DNA from: Mesobacillus sp. S13
Lineage (GTDB): Bacteria; Bacillota; Bacilli; Bacillales; Cytobacillaceae
Reading direction: 5' to 3'
Assembly (NCBI RefSeq): GCF_020422885.1
Contig: NZ_CP084622.1
Coordinates: forward strand, 1,066,001-1,130,000
Length of the DNA: 64,000 nt
Part shown: positions 7,534 through 15,928 of the stretch, piece by piece
How the letters are laid out: each line of letters starts with the position of its first letter
Numbering within the stretch: position 1 is the first letter of the stretch
The notes under the pieces: generated by a model
Seen by the model: the letters and a program-made list of their open reading frames with translations, nothing else
The model's database searches: none
Told to the model about the DNA's origin: nothing
Program-made: the position numbers and the translations under genes

Positions 7534-9360
7534 GTGACAACGAAATTTTTTAAAATTTTCATGCTTATACTCCTTGCGTCGGCTGTTACCTTCCCACAAT
7601 TCGCTTCTGCGATGGCGGAGGTCACTTCCTTCAGCCAGTCTACTGGAACGGTTGCATACCAAGGGAACAGTGTGCCAGGATATGTTACTTTTGAGCTGAA
7701 GACCAGCGAACCGACGCGTGGTCATATTTTAGCAGTAGGCAACGGTATCCAGACGAAAATCAACCTTTCTTCTACCGATTTTAAAACAGTCCACAAAGTA
7801 GACTGGGTACCATGGGACGATACGAAGAAAGTTCCATTGCCAGCTGGGGAATACCAATTGAAGGCTTATTTGTCTGATCAAGGTTACAACCAGATGCAAG
7901 GTTATCCGCTTGGCAAACTGACGGTTGTCAATGAGACGAATCCAAAGCCTTTGATCGACCAGGTTTCCATCAATCCTTCCGTCTTCGCCCCAAAATATGG
8001 CGGAACAGAAACAGTTCAGATCCCTTTCAATTTGAATCGTCCAGCCGAGGTCCAGTTAAGCATCTGGCAAAATGGTGCCGAGATTTATGGAGGCAGTAAG
8101 ATGAAGCTTTTGCCAGGCACCCATTCTGTCACCTGGAATGGAAGAGATAATGCGGGACGAGTTGTTGCGGATGGAACATATGATGTGAATTTTAATTTCA
8201 TTGAAACGGCATATAACTACCCAGCGACGAAACAGTCTTCACAGAAAGCAGGAACGGTTACCATTAAGGATGGTGACTATAATATTCCGCTCTGGAGAGT
8301 AAAACAAGTGGTTACGGACGGTGTCTTCATTTCTGACGTAATCAGCCCCGATGGTGATGGGATCAACGACACGGTCTCAGGGCAATTCACATTGGCTGAG
8401 CCGGCAAAACTATCTATTTATATTGCGAATGCCGCAGGCGCGCATATGAAAAATGTCATCACCGAGCAGTCTTTCCAGGCGGGAACTCAAACATTTACAT
8501 GGGATGGTACCGACTTTTACGGCGGGAAAGCCGTTAATGGAAACTATTATATAAAAGTCATGTTGATTGAAGGAGCAAGCGCAGGTTATATCTCTTTTAT
8601 AGACAATGTGAGATTTGAAGGCGGCTATGAGGTAAAAGCACTTCAGCCTGAAAAGCGTGTCAGAGTAGTCGCTGAGAAGGCTCAGCTTTCTGTGTACCCG
8701 GCAGGACAGGGGTATACGGCTGTTAAGGGTGATACATTCCCATTGATTTCTGAAACAGTTGAAAACGGCCGGTACGAGGTGCTGGTCAAGGAAGGTGTAT
8801 CTGGAACAATCAATGTAAGTGATGTAGAACTTGTTGTTGAAACTGTTCCTCCGACAGTTCCCAACACTGCTGAGTACACTGTGGTGAGCGGTGACACTCT
8901 ATGGAAAATTGCAGCCAAGTTTAACACAACCATTTCAGAGATTGTGACTCTGAACAATCTTGATCCAAATAAGTATCTGTATATTGGCCAAATGCTAAAA
9001 GTACCGGCTACGGTTTCGCCAGAACCAGCTCCGCAGCCAGTGATCCACACGGTGCAATCAGGAGATACTCTCTGGAAAATTGCCCAAAAATATGGCACAA
9101 CCATTGATGCAATCATAAAAGCAAATAATCTTGACCCGGCAAAATATTTGTATATCGGTCAAAAGCTTACGATTCCCTCTTCAACTCCGACGCCGGAACC
9201 ACCGGCTGTCCAGCCTGTTGTCCATACAGTGGTAAGTGGAGACACGCTGTGGAAAATCAGTGTGAAATATGCCACGACAATCGATGCGGTCGTAAAGGCT
9301 AATAATCTTGATCCGGCAAAATATTTGTATATTGGCCAGAAGCTTACAATCCCACGCTAA
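7534..9360 (+). CDS. Secreted protein with FlgD-like Ig repeats and three C-terminal LysM domains
   Basis: Exported cell-wall-binding protein of 608 residues. A signal peptide (KFFKIFMLILLASAVTFPQF then ASA) precedes two FlgD-Ig-like modules, recognisable by GTHSVTWNGRDNAGR...DGTYDV and GTQTFTWDGTDFYG...NGNYYI, with SPDGDGIND typical of surface-associated C-terminal domains in front of the second. An SH3-like stretch (about 385-435) follows, then three LysM domains (about 447-490, 507-551, 564-607) of the YTVVSGDTLWKIA type, separated by Pro-rich linkers; LysM 2 and 3 share NLDPAKYLYIGQKLTIP. LysM binds peptidoglycan GlcNAc. No catalytic domain is visible, and there are no flagellar neighbours, so a wall-anchored structural or adhesive role is inferred. 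GTG start; AGGGGA lies about 10 bases upstream. Confidence 0.8.
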   Translation: MTTKFFKIFMLILLASAVTFPQFASAMAEVTSFSQSTGTVAYQGNSVPGYVTFELKTSEPTRGHILAVGNGIQTKINLSSTDFKTVHKVDWVPWDDTKKVPLPAGEYQLKAYLSDQGYNQMQGYPLGKLTVVNETNPKPLIDQVSINPSVFAPKYGGTETVQIPFNLNRPAEVQLSIWQNGAEIYGGSKMKLLPGTHSVTWNGRDNAGRVVADGTYDVNFNFIETAYNYPATKQSSQKAGTVTIKDGDYNIPLWRVKQVVTDGVFISDVISPDGDGINDTVSGQFTLAEPAKLSIYIANAAGAHMKNVITEQSFQAGTQTFTWDGTDFYGGKAVNGNYYIKVMLIEGASAGYISFIDNVRFEGGYEVKALQPEKRVRVVAEKAQLSVYPAGQGYTAVKGDTFPLISETVENGRYEVLVKEGVSGTINVSDVELVVETVPPTVPNTAEYTVVSGDTLWKIAAKFNTTISEIVTLNNLDPNKYLYIGQMLKVPATVSPEPAPQPVIHTVQSGDTLWKIAQKYGTTIDAIIKANNLDPAKYLYIGQKLTIPSSTPTPEPPAVQPVVHTVVSGDTLWKISVKYATTIDAVVKANNLDPAKYLYIGQKLTIPR

Positions 9361-9366
9361 TTTTGT

Positions 9367-9395
9367 AACCTGTTCCTATTTGGAGCAGGTTTTTT
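9367..9395 (+). terminator. Intrinsic terminator after the LysM gene
   Basis: AACCTGTTCC / GGAGCAGGTT stem with a short loop, then a run of T. Confidence 0.85.
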
Positions 9396-9413
9396 ACATT
9401 CAATAAGTGTACC

Positions 9414-9457
9414 TTTCTGAATCACTCCTATATAATTGAAGTTATAATATTCAGAAA
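9414..9457. promoter_or_regulatory. Inverted repeat bracketing the putative promoter of the activator gene
   Basis: TTTCTGAAT (9414-9422) and ATTCAGAAA (9449-9457) are perfect reverse complements. They enclose a TATAAT (9443-9448) that may be the -10 box of the sigma-54 activator gene. They could be operator half-sites. This differs from the AGTGTCC sites at the SigL promoters. Confidence 0.4.
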
Positions 9458-9481
9458 TCTCTCCGTGAAGGAGGAAAGTCA

Positions 9482-11530
9482 ATGATAGAATTCAGGGATA
9501 TTGTGACGCCTGTCCACTGCCTGGTCACAGAAAAAACTACATTAAGAGACGCTCTTGGATTTTTTAAAAAGGAAAAATGGAACCTGCTGCCCGTGACAGA
9601 TGCAGAGCGGAATTTGCACGGGGTTTTTACTCGGAGCGGGCTTTACCAAATGATACTCGATGGCAGTCCGCTTGATGCACCAATCCGGCCATACATAAAG
9701 AAGCAAGTAAGGTCGCTACGAATAGATACTCCTTACAGGGAAATCGAACAAATTGTGAAGACAAGCCAGGTTGGGACTGGGGTTGTGCTTGATGAACGGG
9801 ATAAGGTCATCGGCTTACTGACCAAGACCGATATGGTGCTCGCTCTATTAAAATCAGCGAATACACTCAAGGATCAGCTGGAAACAATCCTGAAGCATTC
9901 CAATATTGGGGTGCTCATGACTGATGAAAGGATGCAAGTGGTGTATGCGAATGACGCTTTTGCCAAAATCAGCGGACGGACATTTGATTCCATCATGTCC
10001 AGGGAACTTGACGAGATTTTCCCTGGGCTGCTTCACGAAGAAAGTTCGCCGCATCATTATGAAAAATTCAAGTCGATCCTTCATATATCATCGTATGAAA
10101 CAGTCAATCATGAAGAAGGAAAAATCCTGTTATTCCAGGATATTTCCGAATTTGAAAAAATGGCGGAAGAGCTCGAGACAGTCAAAAAGCTGAAGCTGAC
10201 AATCGAGACGACGCTTGAGAATGCTTATGATGGAATCCTGATGACCGATGAAAGGAACATGATCACAATGGTCAGTCCTCCGTTGCTCGAACTGTTCAAC
10301 CTAGAAAAAACAGAAGTTTTATATAAGCCAGTTGAGCAAGTACTTCCACAGCTGAAGCTTGGCAATGTGTTCAGGTCTGAAATGGCGGAAGTCAGCGATT
10401 TTAACGAAATGAACGGAATTAGATACATTGTCCACCGCATTCCAATCAAAAAGGATGGCAAGGTGATCGGGGCGATTGGAAAAGTGATGTTCCGCCAGTT
10501 GAACGAGGTCAGCGAGTTGTTCAAGAGACTTCAGAAAGCGGAGAACAAGGCAAGCTTTTACCATCAGCAGCTGCAGAAATCAGAGTCGGCCAGATTTACC
10601 TGGGATCATATTTATAGCGAAGACCCTTATATGGAGAAGTTGAAGAAAAGTGCTGCCAAAGCAGCAAAAGGCCGATCCACAGTATTGGTCAGGGGGGAAA
10701 GCGGGACAGGGAAAGAATTGTTCGCGCATGCCATCCATAACAGCAGCGCCCGGAGCGATGGCAAGTTTGTCGTCGTCAATTGTGCCGCGATACCTGAGGA
10801 CCTGCTTGAATCGGAGTTTTTCGGTTATGAAGAAGGTGCCTTCACAGGGGCAAAGCAGCGCGGTAAAATCGGTAAATTTGACCTTGCGAATGGCGGGACG
10901 CTTTTCCTCGATGAAATCGGTGATATGTCACTCTCCCTCCAGGCAAAGCTGCTGAGAGTCCTGCAGGAACGGGAGTTTTATCGGGTAGGCGGAAATGTGC
11001 GGGTGAAGGTCGATGTCCGGATCATCGCAGCCACAAACCGGAACCTTGAAGAAATGGTGAAACAGGGGGAATTCAGGGAGGACCTCTATTATCGCTTGAA
11101 CGTCATTTCCTTGAATATCCCGCCACTGAGGGAACGTGTGCAGGATGTCGAGTACTTGATCACAGGTTTAATGAAAGAATTGAATTCGATGCTGGGAACA
11201 AGCATCACAGGTATCTCTTCACAGGCGAAGGAATCGCTGCTGCGCTACAGTTGGCCAGGCAATGTCCGGGAATTGCGGAATGTCCTTGAGCGCGCTATGA
11301 CCTTTGCCGAGCACGGAAAAATTCAGTCTGAGGATCTGCCCGACTACTTGCTCTCGCAACTATCCAGTCCATCGACCGAACAAATCAGCCTTGTGGAAGA
11401 TGCCGAGCTCGGCGCAATCAAAAAAGCCCTTACCCAGGCGAATGGAAACAAAGCCAAAGCAGCAAGACTGCTGGGCATCAGCCGCTCCGGCTTATATGAA
11501 AAAATAAAGAAATATCAGCTGAGCGTATAG
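9482..11530 (+). CDS. Sigma-54-dependent transcriptional activator with CBS pair and two PAS domains
   Basis: Enhancer-binding protein of 682 residues. Domain order: a CBS pair (about 1-125, which usually binds adenine nucleotides), PAS 1 (about 132-225), PAS 2 (about 240-340), the AAA+ domain (about 370-600) with Walker A GESGTGKE (405-412), the sigma-54-contacting GAFTGA loop (452-457) and Walker B GGTLFLDEIGD, and a C-terminal Fis-type helix-turn-helix (GNKAKAARLLGISRSGLYEK). It resembles BkdR/RocR-type regulators of Firmicutes. The two SigL promoters at 6473 and 11683 flank the gene and share palindromic sites, so they are the likely targets. The inducer is unknown; the PAS/CBS module suggests a small acyl, keto-acid or nucleotide signal. 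GGAGGAAAG gives a clear start. Confidence 0.9.
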   Translation: MIEFRDIVTPVHCLVTEKTTLRDALGFFKKEKWNLLPVTDAERNLHGVFTRSGLYQMILDGSPLDAPIRPYIKKQVRSLRIDTPYREIEQIVKTSQVGTGVVLDERDKVIGLLTKTDMVLALLKSANTLKDQLETILKHSNIGVLMTDERMQVVYANDAFAKISGRTFDSIMSRELDEIFPGLLHEESSPHHYEKFKSILHISSYETVNHEEGKILLFQDISEFEKMAEELETVKKLKLTIETTLENAYDGILMTDERNMITMVSPPLLELFNLEKTEVLYKPVEQVLPQLKLGNVFRSEMAEVSDFNEMNGIRYIVHRIPIKKDGKVIGAIGKVMFRQLNEVSELFKRLQKAENKASFYHQQLQKSESARFTWDHIYSEDPYMEKLKKSAAKAAKGRSTVLVRGESGTGKELFAHAIHNSSARSDGKFVVVNCAAIPEDLLESEFFGYEEGAFTGAKQRGKIGKFDLANGGTLFLDEIGDMSLSLQAKLLRVLQEREFYRVGGNVRVKVDVRIIAATNRNLEEMVKQGEFREDLYYRLNVISLNIPPLRERVQDVEYLITGLMKELNSMLGTSITGISSQAKESLLRYSWPGNVRELRNVLERAMTFAEHGKIQSEDLPDYLLSQLSSPSTEQISLVEDAELGAIKKALTQANGNKAKAARLLGISRSGLYEKIKKYQLSV

Positions 11531-11588
11531 AAAGTTTTATTCGAAGTGGAATTATCACTTGTTTTTTCAAGTTCGCCAATCACATCAT

Positions 11589-11623
11589 AGTGTCCAAACA
11601 CAGTGTCCTATTTTCGGACACTG
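11589..11623. promoter_or_regulatory. Palindromic upstream activating site of the acyl-CoA operon
   Basis: A perfect palindrome CAGTGTCC-N7-GGACACTG (11601-11623) plus an extra half-site AGTGTCC (11589-11595), about 60-95 bp upstream of the -24 box. It matches the half-sites upstream of the SDR gene. Confidence 0.75.
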
Positions 11624-11682
11624 TGCAGGACGATTACATTTTTTACTCCTTGGTTTTACCGCCTTCCTAGTTTTCGGAAAAT

Positions 11683-11698
11683 TGGCATAATTATTGCA
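11683..11698 (+). promoter_or_regulatory. Sigma-54 (SigL) promoter of the acyl-CoA operon
   Basis: TTGGCATAATTATTGCA: GG (11684-11685) and GC (11696-11697) are 10 bases apart as required for the -24/-12 boxes. It lies 50 bp before the first ligase start codon. Confidence 0.85.
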
Positions 11699-11747
11699 TG
11701 AATAAAGTTGAATGCGTTTTCAAATATAATCAAGGGGGATGTTGTGA

Positions 11748-13271
11748 ATGGATATTGGTTCATATTTAGCGCAGAATGCGAAGAAAACACCGGAGAAGCT
11801 AGCGATTGATTGTGAAGGCAGGAGTTATACCTACAAGCAGTTTAATGAAGAAGTGAACAAATTGGCTCATGGCCTGCTCGGTCTGGGTATTCGCAAGGGC
11901 GAGAGAGTCGCTCTGATGATGAAGAATTCTGATCAGTTTGTGTTTGCTTTTTTTGCAGCAGCTAAAATCGGGGCGGTGATTGTGCCGGTGAATTTCCGTC
12001 TGACAGCATCCGAGGTCCATTACATACTTGAACAGTCCGGAACGGTCCTGGTTATTTGTGATGATGAATTCGAGGATATCATCACCTCTGCACGTGAAGG
12101 GACAAATGCAGCGCATGTCATCACGACCGGAACCCCTAAAGCAGTCGGGCATCATTCATTCAATCATGTCCTTTCTGAAAATGCCTCCAATCCACAAATT
12201 GAAGTCAGCGATGATGATGACCTGGAAATTTTATATACGTCTGGAACGACTGGCAGACCCAAGGGTGCCTTGTTTGACCATAAACGAGTGTTCAATGTTG
12301 GACTGACGATGATGATCAGCATGGGCATCAACCAGGAGGAACGAATTCTCCACATCGCTCCGCTGTTTCATTCGGCCCAGCTTAATCTGTTCCTGATTTC
12401 CGGTGTCGTTCTTGGAGCCACTCATATCATTCATCGGGATTTTCATCCAGTTACCACTCTCCAGGCAATCCAACAGCATAAAATAACCCATTTCTTTGGC
12501 GTGCCTGCTATGTACAACTTCATGCTGCAGGTGCCGAATGCTTCTGAATACGACCTGTCTTCAATCAAAAGATGCGGATATGGTGCTGCACCAATGGCGC
12601 CGGAACTTGTCCGAAAAAGTATGGAACTTTTCAGGACAGACCAGTTCTATAATCTTTGCGGCCTGACGGAGGCTGGTCCTGGTGGAATCCTGCTTGGGCC
12701 TGAAGGTCATAAGCACCACCTTGGGAAGGGCGGGAAAGCCGCATTCCTGACTGAAGCCAGAGTGGTGAACGAAGAAGGCAAGGATATCAAGCCAGGTGCG
12801 GTCGGCGAGTTCGTCATCAAAGGCGAGTCCATCATGAAGGAATACTATAAGAAGCCGGAAGAAACGGCAAAAACGATTAAAGACGGGTGGCTGTATACAG
12901 GTGACCTGGCAACGATTGATGAAGAAGGATATATCACACTCGTCGACCGGAAAAAAGACATGATCATTTCGGGCGGGGAAAATGTTTACTCCATTGAAGT
13001 AGAAGAGGTCCTTTATGAACATCCTGCCGTAATGGAGGCAGCGATTATCGGACTGCCTGACGAAGTCTGGGGAGAAGCTGTCTGCGCAGTCATCGTGCCA
13101 AAACAGGGAGCGGCTGTTGACGAGCAGGAGCTTAAGACTTTCTGCCGTCAAAAACTGGCAGGCTATAAAGTGCCGAGAAAGATTTTTATCGAAGAGGCAT
13201 TGCCAAGGAACGCTTCCGGTAAAATCCTGAAATACCAGCTTCGCCAGAAACTGAATGAAGTGAAGCTTTAA
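11748..13271 (+). CDS. Acyl-CoA synthetase (AMP-forming), first of three
   Basis: ANL-superfamily ligase of 507 residues that activates a carboxylic acid to its CoA thioester via an acyl-AMP. The P-loop YTSGTTGRPKG is at 163-173; the hinge/adenosine region (YTGDLATIDEEGYITLVDRK) lies near 384-403; GGENVYSIEVE follows, and the catalytic Lys of the NASGK motif is Lys492. The short length and the GENVYS motif place it with FadD-like or short/medium/aromatic acyl-CoA ligases; the substrate is not decided. First gene after the SigL promoter, so it leads the operon; 29 bp separate it from the acyl-CoA dehydrogenase. Confidence 0.88.
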   Translation: MDIGSYLAQNAKKTPEKLAIDCEGRSYTYKQFNEEVNKLAHGLLGLGIRKGERVALMMKNSDQFVFAFFAAAKIGAVIVPVNFRLTASEVHYILEQSGTVLVICDDEFEDIITSAREGTNAAHVITTGTPKAVGHHSFNHVLSENASNPQIEVSDDDDLEILYTSGTTGRPKGALFDHKRVFNVGLTMMISMGINQEERILHIAPLFHSAQLNLFLISGVVLGATHIIHRDFHPVTTLQAIQQHKITHFFGVPAMYNFMLQVPNASEYDLSSIKRCGYGAAPMAPELVRKSMELFRTDQFYNLCGLTEAGPGGILLGPEGHKHHLGKGGKAAFLTEARVVNEEGKDIKPGAVGEFVIKGESIMKEYYKKPEETAKTIKDGWLYTGDLATIDEEGYITLVDRKKDMIISGGENVYSIEVEEVLYEHPAVMEAAIIGLPDEVWGEAVCAVIVPKQGAAVDEQELKTFCRQKLAGYKVPRKIFIEEALPRNASGKILKYQLRQKLNEVKL

Positions 13272-13300
13272 TAGTTTGAGAGAAAAGGGGAGATGCAAAT

Positions 13301-14446
13301 ATGAAACACCCTTATTTAACGGATGATCATGAGATTTTTCGCAGGTCACTAAGGAAGTTTTTAGAAAAGGAGGCCTATCCTTTCTATGACCAGTGGGAGG
13401 AAGAGCGGATGATTCCGCGCTCCTTCTGGGAGAAGATGGGTGAGCAAGGCTATCTTTGTCCGGATATCGATGAGGAATACGGCGGCAGTGAGGTTGACTG
13501 GGGATTCGCCGTTGTCATCAATGAAGAGCTCGAGCGGGTAGGCTCCGGCCTGGTTGGCGTAGGGCTGCATAATGACATCGTAGTTCCATATATCACTTCT
13601 TATGGAACAGATGAGCAGAAAAAGCGCTGGCTGCCTAAATGTACGACGGGTGAAATTATCACGGCTATAGCAATGACAGAGCCGGGGACAGGTTCGGACC
13701 TGGCGAACATCCAGACCACCGCCATCCTTGATGGAGACCACTATGTTTTAAATGGGCAAAAAACCTTCATCACAAATGGCATTCAGTCCGATTTGATTGT
13801 TGTTGCCTGTAAAACCGATCCGAAGGCGCATCCGAAGCATAAAGGTGTGAGCTTGCTTGTCGTTGAGCGAGATACACCCGGGTTTTCACGTGGAAGGAAG
13901 CTGAATAAGGTCGGGCTGCACTGCCAGGATACCGCAGAGCTTATTTTTGAGGACTGCCGGGTACCGAAGGAAAACCTACTTGGAGAAGAAGGGAAGGGAT
14001 TCCTTTATCTAATGGAAAAGCTTCAGCAGGAACGCCTGCTTGTTGCGATTGCAGCACAGACAGCTTCCGAAGTCATGCTAAAGCAGACAATCGATTATGT
14101 TAAAAGCCGTGAAGCATTCGGCAAGCCCGTAAGCAAGTTCCAGAATACACAATTCAAGATTGTCGAGATGGCAACAGAAATCCAAATGAGCAGAGCCTTT
14201 CTTGACCAGCTGATTGCCGAGCATATCGAAGGCAAGGATGTTGTGACAAAGGTATCGATGGCCAAGTGGAAGCTGACAGATAGCGCGAAAAAGATCGCCG
14301 CCGAATGCATGCAGCTCCATGGCGGCTATGGGTATATGGAAGAATACGAGATTGCGAGAAGATTCCGTGACATCCCGGTTGCCAGCATTTATGCAGGAAC
14401 GAATGAAATCATGAAGACCATCGTTGCTAAAAACCTTGGCTTATAG
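13301..14446 (+). CDS. Acyl-CoA dehydrogenase (long-chain/isovaleryl type)
   Basis: FAD-dependent dehydrogenase of 381 residues that introduces the alpha-beta double bond into acyl-CoA. The signature AMTEPGTGSDL (124-134) and the C-terminal IYAGTNEIMK motif are clear. The usual medium/short-chain YEGT glutamate is replaced (YAGT). The base is probably Glu244 in LQQERLLVA, the position used by long-chain and isovaleryl-CoA dehydrogenases. This suggests long or branched substrates. It lies between the first ligase and the thiolase, all with good ribosome binding sites (AAGGGGAG here). Confidence 0.88.
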   Translation: MKHPYLTDDHEIFRRSLRKFLEKEAYPFYDQWEEERMIPRSFWEKMGEQGYLCPDIDEEYGGSEVDWGFAVVINEELERVGSGLVGVGLHNDIVVPYITSYGTDEQKKRWLPKCTTGEIITAIAMTEPGTGSDLANIQTTAILDGDHYVLNGQKTFITNGIQSDLIVVACKTDPKAHPKHKGVSLLVVERDTPGFSRGRKLNKVGLHCQDTAELIFEDCRVPKENLLGEEGKGFLYLMEKLQQERLLVAIAAQTASEVMLKQTIDYVKSREAFGKPVSKFQNTQFKIVEMATEIQMSRAFLDQLIAEHIEGKDVVTKVSMAKWKLTDSAKKIAAECMQLHGGYGYMEEYEIARRFRDIPVASIYAGTNEIMKTIVAKNLGL

Positions 14447-14494
14447 TTTGGCAGAGTTTAAACAGAAGACGTTATACAGAAAGGAAGATGAAGC

Positions 14495-15649
14495 ATGCGT
14501 GAAGTTGTGATCGTCGAAGCTGTCAGGACACCTGTCGGCAGAAGAAAAGGGTTATTAAAGGATATCAGGCCGGATGAGCTGGCTGCCCAAGTACTTAAAG
14601 AAGTGGTGAACCGGGCTGGAATCGATGCTGGGCTTGTAGAAGATGTCATCTTGGGCTGTGTGACACAGTCAGGAGAACAAGCCGGCGATATTGCCAGGGT
14701 AGCCGCTTTAACTGCCGGTTTCCCGATTGAAGTACCAGGAACAACGATTGATCGTCAATGCGGATCCAGCCAGCAGGCAGTCCATTTTGCCGCCCAGGCA
14801 ATCCTTGCGGGGGACATGGATGTAGTCATTGCCGGCGGAGTTGAAAATATGACCCGTGTTCCAATGGGTTCCAATTATCAGGATGCCAACCCATTCAGCC
14901 CTAAATTAAGGGAGCAGTATGAAATGATCCATCAGGGTCTATCAGCAGAACGAATTGCGGAGAAATACGGTTTTACCCGAAGTGAACTTGATGAGTTTTC
15001 TGCTGAAAGCCATCGCCGCGCCCTGAAGGCCCAGGCAGAAGGTTATTTCAAAAAAGAAATCATGCCGCTGGAGGTCACTCTTGAAAATGGTGAAACGACC
15101 TTGATGACCGATGATTCGGGCCCTCGTGAAGGGACGACACCTGAGGTACTGGCCGGATTGAAAACGGTCTTCAAAGAGGATGGAGTCATCCATGCCGGCA
15201 ACGCGAGCCAAATCAGTGACGGTGCCGGAGTCCTGCTTTTGATGAGCCGTGAAAAAGCGGAGGAATTAGGCTTGAAACCGCGCTTCAAGGTTCACACCCG
15301 GGTTGTAGTGGGATCCGATCCGACTTTGATGCTGACAGGGCCAATCCCAGCAACGGAAAAAGTCCTCAAAAAAGCAGGCTTGAAGCTGGAGGATATCGAT
15401 GTTTTCGAGGTGAACGAAGCATTCGCACCTGTACCGATGGCATGGCTGAAGGAAACGGGAGCCGATCCTGCGAAGCTAAATCCGAATGGCGGCGCAATCG
15501 CGCTTGGCCATCCTCTTGGAGCGAGCGGCGCACGTCTGATGATTTCGATGATGCACGAACTCGAGCGGACCGGCGGACGGTACGGCTTGCAGACAATGTG
15601 TGAAGGACATGGCATGGCGAACGCGACCATTATAGAGCGGTTAGACTAA
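14495..15649 (+). CDS. Thiolase (acetyl-CoA acyltransferase)
   Basis: Thiolytic enzyme of 384 residues that cleaves 3-ketoacyl-CoA to acetyl- or propionyl-CoA and a shortened acyl-CoA. Nucleophile Cys89 is in IDRQCGSS, the catalytic His in GHPLGASGAR (about 339) and the second Cys in TMCEGHGMAN (about 369). The usual CxGGGxG end motif reads C-EGHGMA here. It is in the same direction as the dehydrogenase, 48 bp apart. No separate enoyl-CoA hydratase is present in the window; that step must come from elsewhere. Confidence 0.88.
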   Translation: MREVVIVEAVRTPVGRRKGLLKDIRPDELAAQVLKEVVNRAGIDAGLVEDVILGCVTQSGEQAGDIARVAALTAGFPIEVPGTTIDRQCGSSQQAVHFAAQAILAGDMDVVIAGGVENMTRVPMGSNYQDANPFSPKLREQYEMIHQGLSAERIAEKYGFTRSELDEFSAESHRRALKAQAEGYFKKEIMPLEVTLENGETTLMTDDSGPREGTTPEVLAGLKTVFKEDGVIHAGNASQISDGAGVLLLMSREKAEELGLKPRFKVHTRVVVGSDPTLMLTGPIPATEKVLKKAGLKLEDIDVFEVNEAFAPVPMAWLKETGADPAKLNPNGGAIALGHPLGASGARLMISMMHELERTGGRYGLQTMCEGHGMANATIIERLD

Positions 15650-15660
15650 AAGGTTTCTAA

Positions 15661-15865
15661 CACTCATTGGTGCCCGAAAATTGTAGAAGGTAGAAAATAA
15701 GTCACCAAGGAGTCCTATTGGTGCCCGAAAATTGTAGAAGTTAGAAAAATAAGTCACCAATGAGTGTTATTCGCGCCCGAAAATTGTAGTAGTCCGAAAA
15801 ATTGGTCACCAATCCGTCCTGTTGGCGGCCGAAAATTGGCAAAGCAAAAGAAACAGGTCACCAAT
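15661..15865. repeat. Intergenic tandem array B: four 51-52 bp units inside the acyl-CoA operon
   Basis: The core GTGCCCGAAAATTGTAG recurs at 15670, 15721, 15773 and (decayed) 15825. Each unit opens with ATTGGTG and closes with CACCAA(T), an inverted pair able to form a hairpin with an A-rich loop. The outer ACTCATTGGTG of unit 1 is perfectly complementary to CACCAATGAGT at the end of unit 2. The array fills the 279-bp gap between thiolase and the second ligase. An open frame runs through it into the ligase but has no ribosome binding site. Confidence 0.88.
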
Positions 15866-15928
15866 GGGGCGACTTTTATCAGTGACGCAGTAAAGCATAA
15901 AACCGACATTTTATTAGGAGGAATGCAA

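Noticed and set aside
15764..15928. N-terminal extension of the second acyl-CoA ligase
   Set aside because: The extension is translated tandem array. The AGGAGG site and homology start point to ATG 15929.
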